Both the position numbers and the translations under genes were made by a program. From positions 966,537-1,030,536 of the forward strand of contig UYJD01000013.1 of NCBI GenBank assembly GCA_900618795.1: DNA of 64,000 bases, read 5' to 3'. Source of the DNA: Cyanodermella asteris. Its lineage: Eukaryota; Ascomycota; Lecanoromycetes; Ostropales; Stictidaceae. The notes beneath the pieces were generated by a model, which was not told the origin of the DNA, ran no database searches, and was given only the letters and a program-made list of their open reading frames with translations. Positions 1-11,866 of this stretch are shown here, one piece after another (within the stretch, counting starts at the first letter, position 1; each line of letters opens with the position of its first letter).

Positions 1-402
1 TTAGGATGGGATGTGCAGGCACGAGTTCCCACGAGTGACGAGAAGAAAGAGGCAGTTGAGCGCACTGTAGATCATGGACGGGCAAATCAGTAGCAGTGAT
101 GGAGCCTTGTGAGCGATGCGATGAAGGATGCGGCAATGATTCGCGGTCGCAGCTCCAGAGCAACAATCCAAGCAATCGGCGGCACCGAGCTGTGTGACGT
201 AAGGGCCTTTTGGCTGCAGTGCTTCTCCGCTTTCATCGGCGCGTCGTCGAGCGAGCTGCTCCTGCGAAGTACATAACGACAGCTTGAGCTCTTTTCACTG
301 CCGCACTTTGCTCCATCCCCTCGAATTGTCGCTTTCCACGCATTCTCTTGAACAGACCCCCAACACCAACTCCACAACCCTCCTACACTCATCCATCTGA
401 TC

Positions 403-924
403 ATGTCTCGCCGTGCTGTGACCTCGGTTTTGGCCATTGGTGCCGCCGGTGCTGGGTACTATCTCTACAACGCTGGAGGCGATACTACTGTTGCAAAGAA
501 AGACGCCGAGAGCAAGTCTGCACCCCATATATTGTTATGTCCACTAACCGCAAAGTAGAGGACATTGCGAAGTTGACAAACAACAAGTCTGGCGAGGCCC
601 AGAAACAAGGCGAAGCCTGGGCAAACCAAGCCGGCGCAAAGGCCGAGCAAGCTGTATGTTTCTCCGATCGCCCAAGACGTCGATACTCTCTCTCTCTCTC
701 TCTCTCTCGGTACTAAAATGATCCTACAGTCGCAGCAGGCAAAGGACAAGCTCAACCAGGCTGGTGCTCAGTTGGACAAGAGCAAGCAGGACATTTCGCA
801 AAAGTTCGCCGAAATCCGATCCGAAACAGACAAAAAGATCAACCAATTCGACAACACCGTCGAGAAGAAGGCTGCTGAGGCAAAGTCTGGCATCTCAAGC
901 TGGTGGGGAGGAAGCAGCAAGTAA
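403..924 (+). CDS. Calcofluor white hypersensitive-like small mitochondrial protein
   Basis: Three exons, 403-511, 559-653 and 730-924, give 132 residues. The N-terminus is arginine-containing, followed by a hydrophobic stretch with AIGAAGAGYYLY, which looks like a mitochondrial or membrane-anchor leader. The rest is a charged, alanine-rich, helical LEA-like region ending in SSWWGG. Fungal proteins named calcofluor white hypersensitive share this layout; the exact role is not known to me. Intron 1 can only be placed in frame with a GC donor (GCAAGT) and a TAG acceptor, with CACTAAC as branch site. Intron 2 is ordinary (GTATGT..CAG) and holds a CT microsatellite. The start is the only ATG in frame with the leader. 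Confidence 0.75.
690..709 (+). repeat. CT dinucleotide microsatellite in intron 2
   Basis: About ten CT units lie inside the second intron of the first gene, upstream of its branch site. They probably act only as part of the intron's pyrimidine-rich sequence. Confidence 0.8.
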
Positions 925-1199
925 GCTACATCACAGTGGTTTCGGTAGAAAGTCCGATGTTGTACTCAAGCCGCTGGCTATCACGCGTTATGGCGAATTA
1001 AACACTATCATGGGATGACGCAATGTATACGGTCCTGCCTGTTCATCCATACTTGCGGCGGATTTTGAACATCGATCTGATTCCAACAGCTCGATCCGAT
1101 GATGATTGAATATGGCGCTGTCGAAGAGGCATTAATGCAAGAGCTCGATCGCGGATGTGAGCAGACTGTCAGAATCTGCGACTAGTGTTCTTGATTCTG

Positions 1200-2279
1200 C
1201 TAAACTTTCCAGACGTTTGGCCTTGTGAGGATCAGATATGGAATCGACTGCTGCTTTTTGGCTTGCAGCCATTTCTTGAGAACCTCCTTGACTTTAGTAT
1301 CGCTTCTTCCAAGAATATCTAGGCCACGTTCCTCGGCCGCCATCTTTGCTTCCTCGGGCTCTAATTGAGCCACACCACCATGTCGCTCAATCGCGCCATC
1401 GTCCAGTCGCAAATATTCTAGGAAGCGCTGGACTCTTCCTCGCAGTATCCATTGGGGTGGATAGTCCCATAGCGTGTCCCAGAGTCTGCTGTATAGTCCC
1501 AGCGCCCTTGATATGTGCAACAATTGCTCCCACCTCAGCTCTTTGACCATAGCTTGGGCATCTTTGATATTGATCATTTTCCTGCCTGCCTCGAGCTCTT
1601 TGTTGTCAATCACACTGTCACCGTTCCTGAAGCTCGTTCGCCTTCTGCTCTCTAATTTCTCCCTTTCTTTCTGAACCTGGCGCGGGATATGGCATGTCTT
1701 TGGCACCACCCCGCTCATTGCAAGTACAACGAGCGGCGTGAACTCACCGCACACGATAAATACGAGACCGAAGAGCGGTATTTTGCGTACGTCGGCCGAT
1801 GCACGGCGTAGCAGATGCCATTCGCTGCGTGTGAGCTGGCCTGTTTCCAGCGCCTGATCTGGCGTGAGTCCCGGCTCTTTGAGTCGTGTTCCACGAATCG
1901 CCCTAGCCGTCTTGTGGTTGTTCCATACAGCCTTCACGCCAGTTTTGTAGAATGACAGGTACGACTTGCCAAGTGCAAAGTAGTAAGCCGGTGCACTTTG
2001 ATCCGGTTGGCGTGTCGGCGTCGAGAGCTCGGGCGGTCGTGTTGAAGCTGGGGGGTTCAAGGCCTCTCCTCTGGCGGTTGTCGACTGTTTGTTTGCTTCA
2101 GACAGATGTTTAGAGCTGCTGGACATATGGCGGACACGGCGCGCAAAGAATTCCCTGCTGTGTGTTGCAATCGCTAGTCTTGGAGCCAGGAATACAGGAA
2201 TCGTAAGGGCAGGATGTGTTGATTTCGAACAGATCAGTCGAAAGGCAGGCCGGCTGGCACTCATGAGGGTTTGTGCCAT
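1200..2279 (-). CDS. LETM1-like mitochondrial inner-membrane protein
   Basis: Single exon, 359 residues. The first 50 residues are rich in Arg and Ser without acidic residues, as in a mitochondrial presequence. Residues about 165-200 hold a hydrophobic segment around FGLVFIVCGEFTPLVVLAMS followed by a proline-containing turn, which matches the membrane segment and start of the ribosome-binding domain of LETM1/Mdm38 proteins. The C-terminal half continues with the helical LETM1 ribosome-binding-like region (WEQLLHISRALGLYSRLWD). Known relatives act in mitochondrial K+/H+ exchange and in coupling ribosomes to the inner membrane. It is shorter than Mdm38, so it is probably one of the shorter LETM1-domain paralogues. 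Start chosen at the first ATG before the presequence. Confidence 0.75.
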   Translation of the reverse strand: MAQTLMSASRPAFRLICSKSTHPALTIPVFLAPRLAIATHSREFFARRVRHMSSSSKHLSEANKQSTTARGEALNPPASTRPPELSTPTRQPDQSAPAYYFALGKSYLSFYKTGVKAVWNNHKTARAIRGTRLKEPGLTPDQALETGQLTRSEWHLLRRASADVRKIPLFGLVFIVCGEFTPLVVLAMSGVVPKTCHIPRQVQKEREKLESRRRTSFRNGDSVIDNKELEAGRKMINIKDAQAMVKELRWEQLLHISRALGLYSRLWDTLWDYPPQWILRGRVQRFLEYLRLDDGAIERHGGVAQLEPEEAKMAAEERGLDILGRSDTKVKEVLKKWLQAKKQQSIPYLILTRPNVWKV

Positions 2280-4663
2280 TGAACGTGAGTTTAAATGGAC
2301 GGTGACCGGTTTGCTGAGATATGAGAAATCAGCATGCTAACATCCGGCTCAAGCACCGTGAGACTTTTTGGATCGCTGCCGAGCATGACGTCCGACGATC
2401 AGGAACGAGCGTGCACGGTCCACGAACTCTGATCAGGCTCGTCAGGCCGTTTCAGGCACTCGTATAATCTGCTTGTGCACAGGGAACTTCCTTGCCATGA
2501 GCTGGCCAGGCATGCGTCAAGCCATGTTAATGATTGGTCCGCCATACTTCGTCGTTGTCGAGGTCCCTGAAATAGTTCTGCCCGGCCATTTGTCGGCCAA
2601 AAGTTGAATCTCGTATAGTGCCAATAAAGCGTTGTTATTTCCGTGGGACGCGTGGACCAGTGATGCATCGAAGAGCAGTCCGCCATAATGAAATCCTGAA
2701 TCAGTCTCATGATATCCCTTATACCTTCTTTCGCCAGTACAGAAATATTGGTTTATCTTAGTGGTAAGATTCTACCTCTGCAGTCGAGAGCGCCCATTTC
2801 AGCTCGCTGAGTATTATGCACGATGTCGCTCAAGTTTCTCGAGCAAGTAAATTTCGACCATGGGAATTTAGCATGCAGAGTCCAGCATGGTCTTCCCAAA
2901 TTGAACCCAGATATTTTGAACACCAGATCAGCCAGGAACAATGGCTAACATCCCGCAAGCAAAATCTCACGAGTGCTAGTATTGGTTGACCGTGCAATCG
3001 GGACTAATGGTGACACGCCCTTTACGAAGATGGGGGTGTAACGCGGGCACGGGGTGGTTGACTGTGTAGGCGACCAGTGAAGGTCGGCGTCAAGTCTGAA
3101 GGTGTTGCTCGTAGGTCTGGGTCTTCACGGGGTGCGGTGAACTGAGTGTGCAAGGTTACGATCAATGAGGTAGCATTGATACTGTTGAGTTGAACCTGAG
3201 NNNNNNNNNNNNNNNNNNNNNNNNNNNNNNGTGACAGGGGGACAATACCGAACTCCAGGAAACCATTGTCCGTGTCAGAACCTACAACGAATCGGCAGAG
3301 ACTCACCAAGCGAATTAGAGAGACAGACACGCAGAGCACATCTCGGCGGATCATCTATTAGCTAGGGCTCCGACACTACATGCACCTCAGCATTGGGCAT
3401 TCTTGATCAGGTCGCTCGTCTTCTCAACATCGCTCCACGGCTGTCCATCAATCGAGGATAGTCACAGTGGCTAGCAGCACAATTTGAAATATGGCTGGCC
3501 GACATCAGGGTATCGCGTGTTAGAATACGAACAATCTCATCTGCGAGCTGCTTCACGACTGGACAGATGTGGTAGTACCAACTGGCGTTCATGCACGTGG
3601 TAGACTTGCTTTGCATGCATTTGTCAACATTTGAGGTGGCTCCAGTCACCTGAGATGCTGCATTCGAAGCTGAGGAGGGCACTGGCTTGGGACTGCCAAC
3701 CAAAATTGAGCTGGCATGCCGCGAGGTGATAACTTACCTAGAAAGAGACGCTGTGCCTTACTGTGGAATGTATTGTTATCGCCGGGCTTATCCGAGTTTA
3801 ACGTCCTGGTTCCTGGTTCGTAATTGGGACTTGGGTGAAAATAGTCACACAGAGGTGGAGTTGTAGAGTAAAGTTTGCTACGAGCAGGAAACGCTTGAAC
3901 CGGACGTCAAGAGAGGCTATAACCTTAAAGACTCCTACGACTTTAGAGTGTAACACTGGCAAAAGAGATGCAACTTCAGAGGGAAAAGCTTAGTTAGAAG
4001 GGCCTGGTTTCTCTTTATTCCTCAAATGCGGCGCCGTCGTGGACAGCGGAATTCTTTCATCAACGCTCACCTTCAGATGGCGCAAGGCTAGGATACTTTC
4101 CGAAAGCCCTGTCACACGCCCGCCTGGCTATAATATGATCATAGTCAGGTCATATCACTGGGAGCGCCGCATTGATTGTAGTTCGATCGTAGCAGCGGTG
4201 AGCCAAATGGCTCTCTCATATTGGCTGTTCTATATGATCAGTGTCCACTTTAAGCTGCCCAAGATTAGCATCCAGGGCATGGTGATTCTCGTCAGAGATG
4301 CGAGTTCGGCGGGGTTGGAAAGACGGGACACGTCTCAGTCTCGACCACGGCAAACGTTTCGTATTGCTATCGTTGGCCAACAGGGTTTAGTTTCTCGCAT
4401 GTAGTGTTGATTACTGAAGGTGATCAAGCAAGTCGTTGGCTGTATGTGTGAATCCACGTCTCGTTGTCATGCATTTCGCGGGTGAGCTATTGCCAATTTT
4501 GGTGTCATGCTGCAGTGAACGAGGTAGTTCCAGTATACTTGTAGATCGTCATTCGCTGCCCAAGGTCGGGACCATCATCCACACAGTTATGGTGGCTTGT
4601 TGTCCCACGTTGGCTGCATCGATACCTATGTTTTTGGAATTGCATCTCAGCGTATCATTGAAC
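2280..4663. other. Gene-poor intergenic region with assembly gap
   Basis: No reading frame here has a recognisable domain or splice pattern. A short tRNA-like stretch (about 2757-2800) has an A-box-like sequence but no B-box or cloverleaf. The interval is interrupted by a run of N, so a gene could be hidden or broken by the gap. Confidence 0.6.
3201..3230. other. Assembly gap (30 N)
   Basis: Thirty consecutive undetermined bases. The true length of missing sequence is unknown. Confidence 1.
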
Positions 4664-6265
4664 CTATCTTCTTTTGCCGGCACGGCCGGAAGTTTTGCTG
4701 CCCTGCACTGGCTGAGCATGAGTCGGGTTTTTGCGAAGGTGGTCAAAGAGCTTCGTCTTGCTAGCGAACTGTTCCTGACACCTTGCACACTCGTTTCTCG
4801 GGATCGATGCTGAGTCCGACGCTTGTTTTGCTGCTCTGCGCGCACGCTTCTCCTTTGCTTTACTAGCTTTCTTCTCGGCCGGTTCTGCCTCGTCATCCAG
4901 GTCCTCTGATATTTCTAGGTCTTTCACGCCCTCCGTGAGTCTCTCGGAGACCAGATCTCTGGGCGCATAGTCATCATCAGAAACAGTTTCACTTCCTGCC
5001 GCGGTGCTCGCTGTTTCATTTTCACCAGGTTCGTTATCAGCAACAACTTCACCACCACTCGAGTCTCGTGCTTCCATGGCCTCTTCGCGATCATCGTTAT
5101 GATGATCCGCCTGAAATTGTGCTGTTTCCAGCTCGTCATTATCATGCACACCCATAGACTGCGTGAGTTTCTCTGAGACGGGAGGACCACTTGATGCGTG
5201 GTCAAGACCCAGGTCCTTTCCTTCCTTGCGCATCTCGCGCTGAATTTTTTTCACGGCCTGTACATGCTTCTTTGAGCGCTCGTGCGATTCGAACTGCTTG
5301 TCGGTCTTGAATACTTTGTCGCACACCACGCATTCGTAGTGCTCAACAGGTTCTTGCTCCTCTTCGTCCCAAATGACCTCTGGGTCGTCATCTCCGGTCT
5401 CCACGGGCTTCGTCCAGTCGGCTTCCACGTGATCATCGAGCTTCGCTTGATTAGCCGCGCGTGCTCGGGCTGCCTGAGCGGCTGTCTGTTCTCGCAGCAT
5501 CTTCTGCCTCTGTGCATCCGAAACGGCTGTAGCTTCCTTGACACGCGGATCTCGTTTTCGTACAAACGCTACGAGCATACGAATGGTATCATTGAAGTCC
5601 CGGATACTTTCATCGCGGAGACGCTTGTTTTCCTTCTCCATGGCCCGCCGTACTCGCCGATCCGGTGCTTCGCTAAGCCTGTAGATGTCTTTCCAGGCAA
5701 AATCTTTCTTCGTAGAGAAGCCTGACCAAACCGAGTAGAATGGTCGAACAACTTCATCGTACCCATCGCCCGCTGAGCCAAACGATGGAAAGTCTGAGGC
5801 AGTGGTGTCCGCGCTGTCAGCTGCCAGGTACTCCTCCCTCGCTAATCTTTCGAACGTCTCTCGCAAGCAAGTGTAAAACCCATTAGGTGAGTCTGTGAAA
5901 TCGTTCTTTCCGGTGAAGTTGGCGTACAATTTAGCTATATCCTCGGACGTTGTAACACGGATGCTTCCGTCGTAGGTACCATCAACTCCGTCAGCCCCAG
6001 ACAAGACGGCCTCCTCGTGCGAATCGTACCATGCTCGCTCCTGAGGATCAGAAAGAACTTCGTATGCAGCCTGAATCTCCGAGAAGAGTTTTGTGGCTTC
6101 CTCGACATTCCCATAATTCCGGTCAGGATGAAGTTCCAAGGCTTTTCGTCGGTATGATTTCTTGATTTCATCTTCGCTGGCATCTTTCGCAATTCCGAGA
6201 AGCTCGTAGTACGATTTTCGTGCTGGATCCGACTCCGGGCTCTGCGATGATGTCTGCTGTCCCAT
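4664..6265 (-). CDS. JJJ1: J-domain and C2H2 zinc-finger protein Jjj1 (DNAJC21 homologue)
   Basis: Single exon, 533 residues. An N-terminal J domain (about residues 17-85) has the Hsp70-activating HPD motif in LHPDRN. After a helical, charged middle there are two C2H2 zinc fingers, one near residue 315 (CVVCDKVF..H..H) and one near the C-terminus (CARCQEQF..H..H), separated by a very acidic linker. This order is diagnostic of yeast Jjj1, which with Rei1 and Ssa Hsp70 releases Arx1 from cytoplasmic pre-60S ribosomal particles. The tail is Lys/Arg-rich, as expected for RNA contact. The length is close to yeast Jjj1 (590). The antisense ORFs here are shadows. Confidence 0.93.
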   Translation of the reverse strand: MGQQTSSQSPESDPARKSYYELLGIAKDASEDEIKKSYRRKALELHPDRNYGNVEEATKLFSEIQAAYEVLSDPQERAWYDSHEEAVLSGADGVDGTYDGSIRVTTSEDIAKLYANFTGKNDFTDSPNGFYTCLRETFERLAREEYLAADSADTTASDFPSFGSAGDGYDEVVRPFYSVWSGFSTKKDFAWKDIYRLSEAPDRRVRRAMEKENKRLRDESIRDFNDTIRMLVAFVRKRDPRVKEATAVSDAQRQKMLREQTAAQAARARAANQAKLDDHVEADWTKPVETGDDDPEVIWDEEEQEPVEHYECVVCDKVFKTDKQFESHERSKKHVQAVKKIQREMRKEGKDLGLDHASSGPPVSEKLTQSMGVHDNDELETAQFQADHHNDDREEAMEARDSSGGEVVADNEPGENETASTAAGSETVSDDDYAPRDLVSERLTEGVKDLEISEDLDDEAEPAEKKASKAKEKRARRAAKQASDSASIPRNECARCQEQFASKTKLFDHLRKNPTHAQPVQGSKTSGRAGKRR

Positions 6266-6948
6266 CTTGCATTCAATAATGGATCTAAGAACACAATATC
6301 ACTTTCTTGAGACATCCGGGCAGCAAGGAGCTGCTCATATAATCACGATACGTAGCGCAGCGCTTCGATCTGGCTGGATAGGAAAACTCAGCTGCGGCTA
6401 TGAGAGCCACCCAGTAGTACAGCCGTGACTCGACTTATCCAAAGGTTGATGCTCGGTTCGACTCAGTTGCTCAATCGATATCTTTGCATCACTTTTGGTG
6501 TATGCGAGATACGGTCTGACGAAGTAGTGTCGGACAACTTTCGACCGGCTTTGGGCCGGGGGGAGGTCGATTTTGCGATCTGACTGGGCCTTGTACTGCC
6601 GATTTCAACGTCTCGCTGGAAAGCAGCTTGGAATCTATGAGGGGGGAAGCCAGCGGGAGCAATTGCAAGCTGGCCCGGATCCTCGGGTCACGAACTTTCG
6701 TTTATCTACACCGCACAGGCCATCAAAAGACAGATCAATGCCATTAATGAGTCATACAACAGCCTCTATCGCAAACGTTATAGCACGCCTACGATACTGG
6801 TGTGGGCCAGGTTCAGGAAAGGCAGTGCTATCCCTTCACGGAAACCGTCTATCTAGAAAGGAAAAGGCCTCAATCGCTCAAACACCCATGCTATGTTGTA
6901 CAACCAAATGCGTATGCATTAACGAACTTTTTGCCTTCCCAAATAATC
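6266..6948. other. Intergenic region between JJJ1 and KGD2
   Basis: The JJJ1 promoter lies at the left and the KGD2 3' region at the right. The small plus-strand frames (6573-7068) have no recognisable domain and I do not call them genes. Confidence 0.6.
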
Positions 6949-8540
6949 TCACAGCAGCATCTTCATAGGATCTTCAATATATTCCTTGACCTTGACGAGG
7001 AAAGTCACCGCTTCTCTACCATCCAACAATCGGTGGTCGTAAGTAAGAGCAAGGTACATCATCTATAACGCGTTAGTTGTGCTCATCACGCCCGCTTGAA
7101 ATGCAGCATCAACTTACCGGCCGGATTTCAACCTTGCCATTGACCGCCATCGGTCTGTCCTTGATGGCGTGTAGGCCTAAGACAGCTGTCTGGGGAAGGT
7201 TGATGATCGGGGTGCCGTACAAGGAGCCAAATACGCCGCCATTACTGATTGTGAAAGTGCCACCAGCCATGTCCTCAATCGTCAATTTGTTGTCACGAGC
7301 CTTCTTGCCGAGCTCAGCAATCGATCTCTCGACCGTCACCATGTCCATGCCCTCTGTGTTGCGTACGACTGGCGTCACCAGACCCTTCTCTGTTGCAACC
7401 GCCACACTAATGTCGACGTAGTCGCGGTAGACGATAGTATCTCCTCCGCCAGGCCCTTCGATGGAAGCATTCACCGTGGGCACATCGCGCATAGCCAAAA
7501 CCGATGCACGGGCAAAGGCGCTCATGAAACCGAGCTTGACGCCCTCCTTCTTGAGGACCTCGTCCTTGTAGCGTTTGCGGAAGTCCATCAGCGCCGACAT
7601 GTCGACTTCGTTGAAAGTGGTCAGCGACGCAGCAGTATTCTGTGATTGCTTGAGGCGCTCAGCGATTCTCAAACGCATGCGATTCATCTTGACGCGTCTC
7701 TCATCGCGACTACCAAATGCCGACGTAGGTTTCTGCTCGCCCTCTTTCGGCTGCGGCTTCGAAGACGGTTTTGATTCTTGCTTAGGGGGCTCCGGCTCCT
7801 TCTTCGATTCCTGCTTCGGTTCCGGCTTCGATTCTTCCTTCTTAGGTTGTTCCGTCTCACCTTGCGGTTGTGACGACGTCTTTTGCTCTTCCGAAGCAGA
7901 CTGTTTGGGCTCAGATGTCGCAGTCTCCTTCTTGCCGCCTTCCGGCGCCGCTGCTCCAGCTTCGATGATCGCTATCTCCTGGCCGACCGTTACGGTATCT
8001 TCTTCGCTTACCAGAAACTTTTTGATCACACCCGCTTCAGGTGCGTTGACCGCAACATCGATCTGCATGCGTCAGTGTCGTCATAGGGCTTGAGCTAAAG
8101 TCTCCATACCTTGTCTGTCTCGATGGTGGCAATCTCCTCGTCCTGCTCGACATGATCGCCGACCTCTAATTGAGAAGTTAGTTACAAAACATGGTAGGTT
8201 TCATGCGAATACATCAGAGCCATACGTTTGGAGAATTGTTTCAATGTGCCTTCACTGATAGATTCTGCCATCGTGGGGACCTTAACCACCGTGTCTGCAT
8301 AGTGTCGAGTGAGGTATAGAGGAACATTGGCAACGTTGCTGTGCGAAAGCTCAAGCCTGGGAAGGGTCAGTACAAGTACTAGCTAGAAGAGCGCGCGTTA
8401 TACCTCGGGCGACTCGACGGCTTCGCGAGAAAACTGACACTTCGCGTCGCTACCGATGCCACGATTTTCGGCGAGCGAACACTCAATTGTGCGGTTCGTC
8501 GAAGCGCAGATGCGCTTGTGACGCAACGACGACTGAGCAT
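6949..8540 (-). CDS. KGD2: 2-oxoglutarate dehydrogenase E2, dihydrolipoyl succinyltransferase
   Basis: Five exons on the minus strand, 8404-8540, 8226-8356, 8110-8165, 7118-8062 and 6949-7062, give 460 residues; every junction is in phase. An Arg/Ser-rich mitochondrial presequence is followed by a lipoyl domain whose modified lysine lies in ETDKI, at an exon border. A long Lys/Glu/Pro/Ser linker (about residues 160-220) takes the place of the peripheral-subunit-binding domain, as is usual for KGD2 proteins. The catalytic acyltransferase domain ends with the active-site motif DHRLLDG and the C-terminus DPMKMLL, both typical of this E2. The enzyme transfers succinyl to CoA in the mitochondrial 2-oxoglutarate dehydrogenase complex of the TCA cycle. 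Confidence 0.96.
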
Positions 8541-9007
8541 GACCGGCTTGGTGGAATACCGCAAGGCCTGCAGGCGGTACTGTGATGGCAGAGTGAAGGA
8601 ACGATTGAATCGAATAGAGGCCCGAGAGAGAGTCGTAGGTGTAGGGAAGTTGAATCTGAGGAGAAAGCTAGATGAGGTTGCTGGAGACCGTTGTGCTGGC
8701 AAGAGCAGAGCTCTCTCACGGAACCGGCAAGTAAGCTGGCAATTCGCGCATTGCGGACCCTTGCGGCGCTCTCCGACGCCATTTGTCCAGCGGCGTCCGG
8801 CTGGCAGCTTGAGCCTACTCTTGCCAAGCGCCAACAACAGCTCCAACCTCCATTATCTGCAGTCTGTCACATCAACACCCACCAACAAATTGGCATTGAC
8901 AGACGCCAGAAATCCTTACCGACAAGTGGAAGAAAGAGTTGAAAATCACATGCCGGGAGCAACTCGGACCATAGGGGCATATTGAAGCCTCGCATTCACT
9001 ACTCACT
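8541..9007. promoter_or_regulatory. Shared divergent promoter, KGD2 / complex I LYR subunit
   Basis: Only 467 bases separate the KGD2 start (minus strand) from the start of a complex I subunit (plus strand), so both promoters and both 5' UTRs lie here. No clear TATA box is visible. The pairing of a TCA-cycle gene with a respiratory-chain gene suggests joint control, which is inference. Confidence 0.55.
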
Positions 9008-9514
9008 ATGGCGTCTCGACAGACAGTCCTGTGGGTTGCGTCAAACTAGAAGACTATGCGATGCTGATTGATGTATCAGACACCTCTATCGCCGTTCCTT
9101 GAAGCTTTCTCTCGACTGGGCAGTGCAACGAAATATATGGCGAGGGCAGGCACTATACATTCGATCCCTCTTTGAGGCAAACAAGCATGTGCGCGAGCCG
9201 CGCAAGATCAGAGTCAGTCCGGGCTGCAATGCTTGCACAAATTGACGCGGACACTGACACGCGACAGGCTCTCATCGAGGAGACGGAAGATTTACTAGAG
9301 AAGTGGAAGCACCCCGACCCATACCGACCCCCGACGGCGCCAGGAGGTGAGCCGCAAACATTGGACAAGGACTGGATGAGCGTTCTAACGGTCGTTAGGG
9401 TCCAAATACGAGCGAAACGTGCCGGCTCCAATCTTGGAACGTAAGTGGCCAACGCTTCTATATCACGGGCGAGCACTGACTTTAGAATCAGCACCACCGA
9501 AGATGGTCTTATAA
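9008..9514 (+). CDS. NADH:ubiquinone oxidoreductase B22-like LYR subunit (NDUFB9 type)
   Basis: Five short exons, 9008-9030, 9080-9212, 9268-9346, 9399-9440 and 9486-9514, give 101 residues with all junctions in phase. Exon 2 carries the LYR motif (HLYRRSLKLSLDW) that places it in the Complex1_LYR family. The later WKHPDPYRPPTAPGGSKYER region is typical of the NDUFB9/B22 accessory subunit of complex I. The product should sit on the matrix side of the inner mitochondrial membrane and bind the acyl-carrier subunit. Intron 1 uses a GTGGGT donor. Because the exons are tiny, the gene is easily missed by ORF-based annotation. Confidence 0.85.
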
Positions 9515-10069
9515 CCAGGCACTGCGGAAGTGTTTGCGAGGGAATTGGGTTTGGCAAGCTGGCTCACAATGGCAGCCAATGCATGAAAATGTACATAGTG
9601 AAGGGATCGCATCCACGAGGAGTTTCATCTGTCGTTTATCAGGCTCAATACACTGTGATGATGAGCACGAGGGCGCCTTTCACTGCATCCATACACCGAA
9701 CGCTGGACCTGCGTAGACACGCTGCATGTATGAATCTTTGGGAACGCTGTAATGGTCCCATTGCCTCAACTACAAGTTTGCTTTAAAAAATTGTTCAGCT
9801 CAGTCAGAGCTGAATGGTTAAGTAAAGCAACTCTTCAAGACGTGTCAGATCCAAGATACAAATGCGAGATATTGTTTTGAAGTGTCAAGTTATTCATTTC
9901 ATGCTCTCATCCGTGGATATCATGTATCCAGCCCGCTGCTGCGAGGGCTTAATGTACAGCTTCTGTCAAATGAACCAAAGCCATGGTCGTAACCCCGATG
10001 CCCCAATTGAAACCCATTAATCACGCCAACACCAAAACCGCCGTGCCCATAAAACCCAGAAAAACGCGC
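9515..10069. other. Convergent 3' region between the complex I subunit and H2A
   Basis: No gene seen. It holds the 3' ends of two converging genes. A perfect inverted repeat, TTCAGCTC / GAGCTGAA with a 5-base loop (9794-9814), could form a hairpin near the mRNA 3' ends. Confidence 0.5.
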
Positions 10070-10587
<518 letters not shown>

Positions 10588-11060
10588 TTTGATGGATTTG
10601 GATGTGAGAAACGGGGTTTGGGTGAGTTTGCGGTGTGGTGGAGATGCTGGACTCTGTGGGAGTGGATGAGCGTGATATGAGCTGGGGATGGATGCAAGAA
10701 AGATGGAGGGAAGAGAGGGAAGGCGAGGAAGTTGCAGGGCGAGCAGTGGCTTAAGTAGTGGCGGCCAGATCGCGGTGATCTGACGCGCGATTAGGTGTGA
10801 ATGGCGGTGCGCGCTCGCGGGGCAGCCTGGGCAGGTGCGGCAGCTCACCTAAAAATCGGCGCATTTGTTGTGATGCGACGCGCCCGATCAGTGATGCGGC
10901 CGCGACTATAAATCCCCACATCCCGCGTATCTCTTGCTCGGCTTCTCCATCCATCATTCACCACTCTTGCCCAAGCCATACCCGCTGCTAACTTCTGTCG
11001 CAAACATCAGCTTCTCACTCTCACACCACCTTCTCACCTCCAACTTTCAAATCCGCACAA
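10588..11060. promoter_or_regulatory. Divergent H2A-H2B promoter
   Basis: This 473-base region separates the two histone starts. A TATA box (TATAAA, 10907-10912) lies about 150 bases upstream of the H2B start codon. GC-rich repeats of GATCTGACGCGCGATTAGG type between the genes are candidates for the shared histone activator sites. Confidence 0.7.
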
Positions 11061-11603
11061 ATGGCTCCCAAGGCTGCTGAGAAGAAGCCCAGCACTGGTG
11101 GCAAGGCCCCAGCTGGCGGCAAGGCTCCTGCTGAGAAGAAGGAGGCTGGCAAGAAGACCGCCGCTCCCTCTGGCGAGAAAAAGAAGTCGCGCAAGACCCG
11201 CAAGGAGACCTACAGCTCCTACATCTACAAGGGTCAGTTTGGATCACGCGTCTTGGGTGTTTTGCAGCTTTTGGGTCTTGTTTACTGACGCGTTTCCAGT
11301 CTTGAAGCAGGTCCACCCTGACACTGGTATCTCCAACCGAGCCATGTCCATCCTGAACTCCTTCGTCAATGGTAAGTCGCGTTCCAGACGCGTGATCTTG
11401 GAAGCTTTTCTAACTCGGATCCAGACATCTTCGAGCGCGTTGCAACTGAAGCCTCCAAGCTCGCTGCCTACAACAAGAAGTCCACAATCTCATCCCGAGA
11501 AATCCAGACCTCAGTCCGCCTCATCCTGCCTGGTGAGCTCGCCAAGCACGCCGTGTCCGAGGGCACAAAGGCTGTCACCAAATACTCTTCGAGCTCGAAG
11601 TAA
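11061..11603 (+). CDS. H2B: Histone H2B
   Basis: Three exons, 11061-11232, 11300-11371 and 11425-11603, give 140 residues. A Lys/Ala-rich N-terminal tail precedes the histone fold ([40 protein letters not shown], the [20 protein letters not shown] helix). The ubiquitylated-lysine region [10 protein letters not shown] closes the protein. Both introns sit in phase 1 positions and are typical of Pezizomycotina H2B genes. Confidence 0.98.
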
Positions 11604-11866
11604 GCGGGTGCTTTTTGATTGGTTTGGTGCTTGGTTTCTTGAGGTTTTCTGGGCGATGGGCGGTAACGGATCATGGTGTTTTGGGGTTAACATGATGCGG
11701 TCATGAGCATGGTTCCACGGGCCATATTATGCGTGGCAGATTTGCCTCCGCGGTGCAGGCACGAGTCTTGCTGTACATTAGCAGAAGCAAGAAGCATTGA
11801 CGATTCACGTTCACGATCAGATCTGTTCCTTTTTCGCACTTTCTTTGTCATGTGTTTCCGAGCTAT

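Noticed and set aside
2757-2800. tRNA-like stretch (TTAGTGGTAAGATTCTACC)
   Set aside because: Only an A-box-like start is seen; no B-box, T-arm or acceptor stem. At most a decayed tRNA or SINE fragment.
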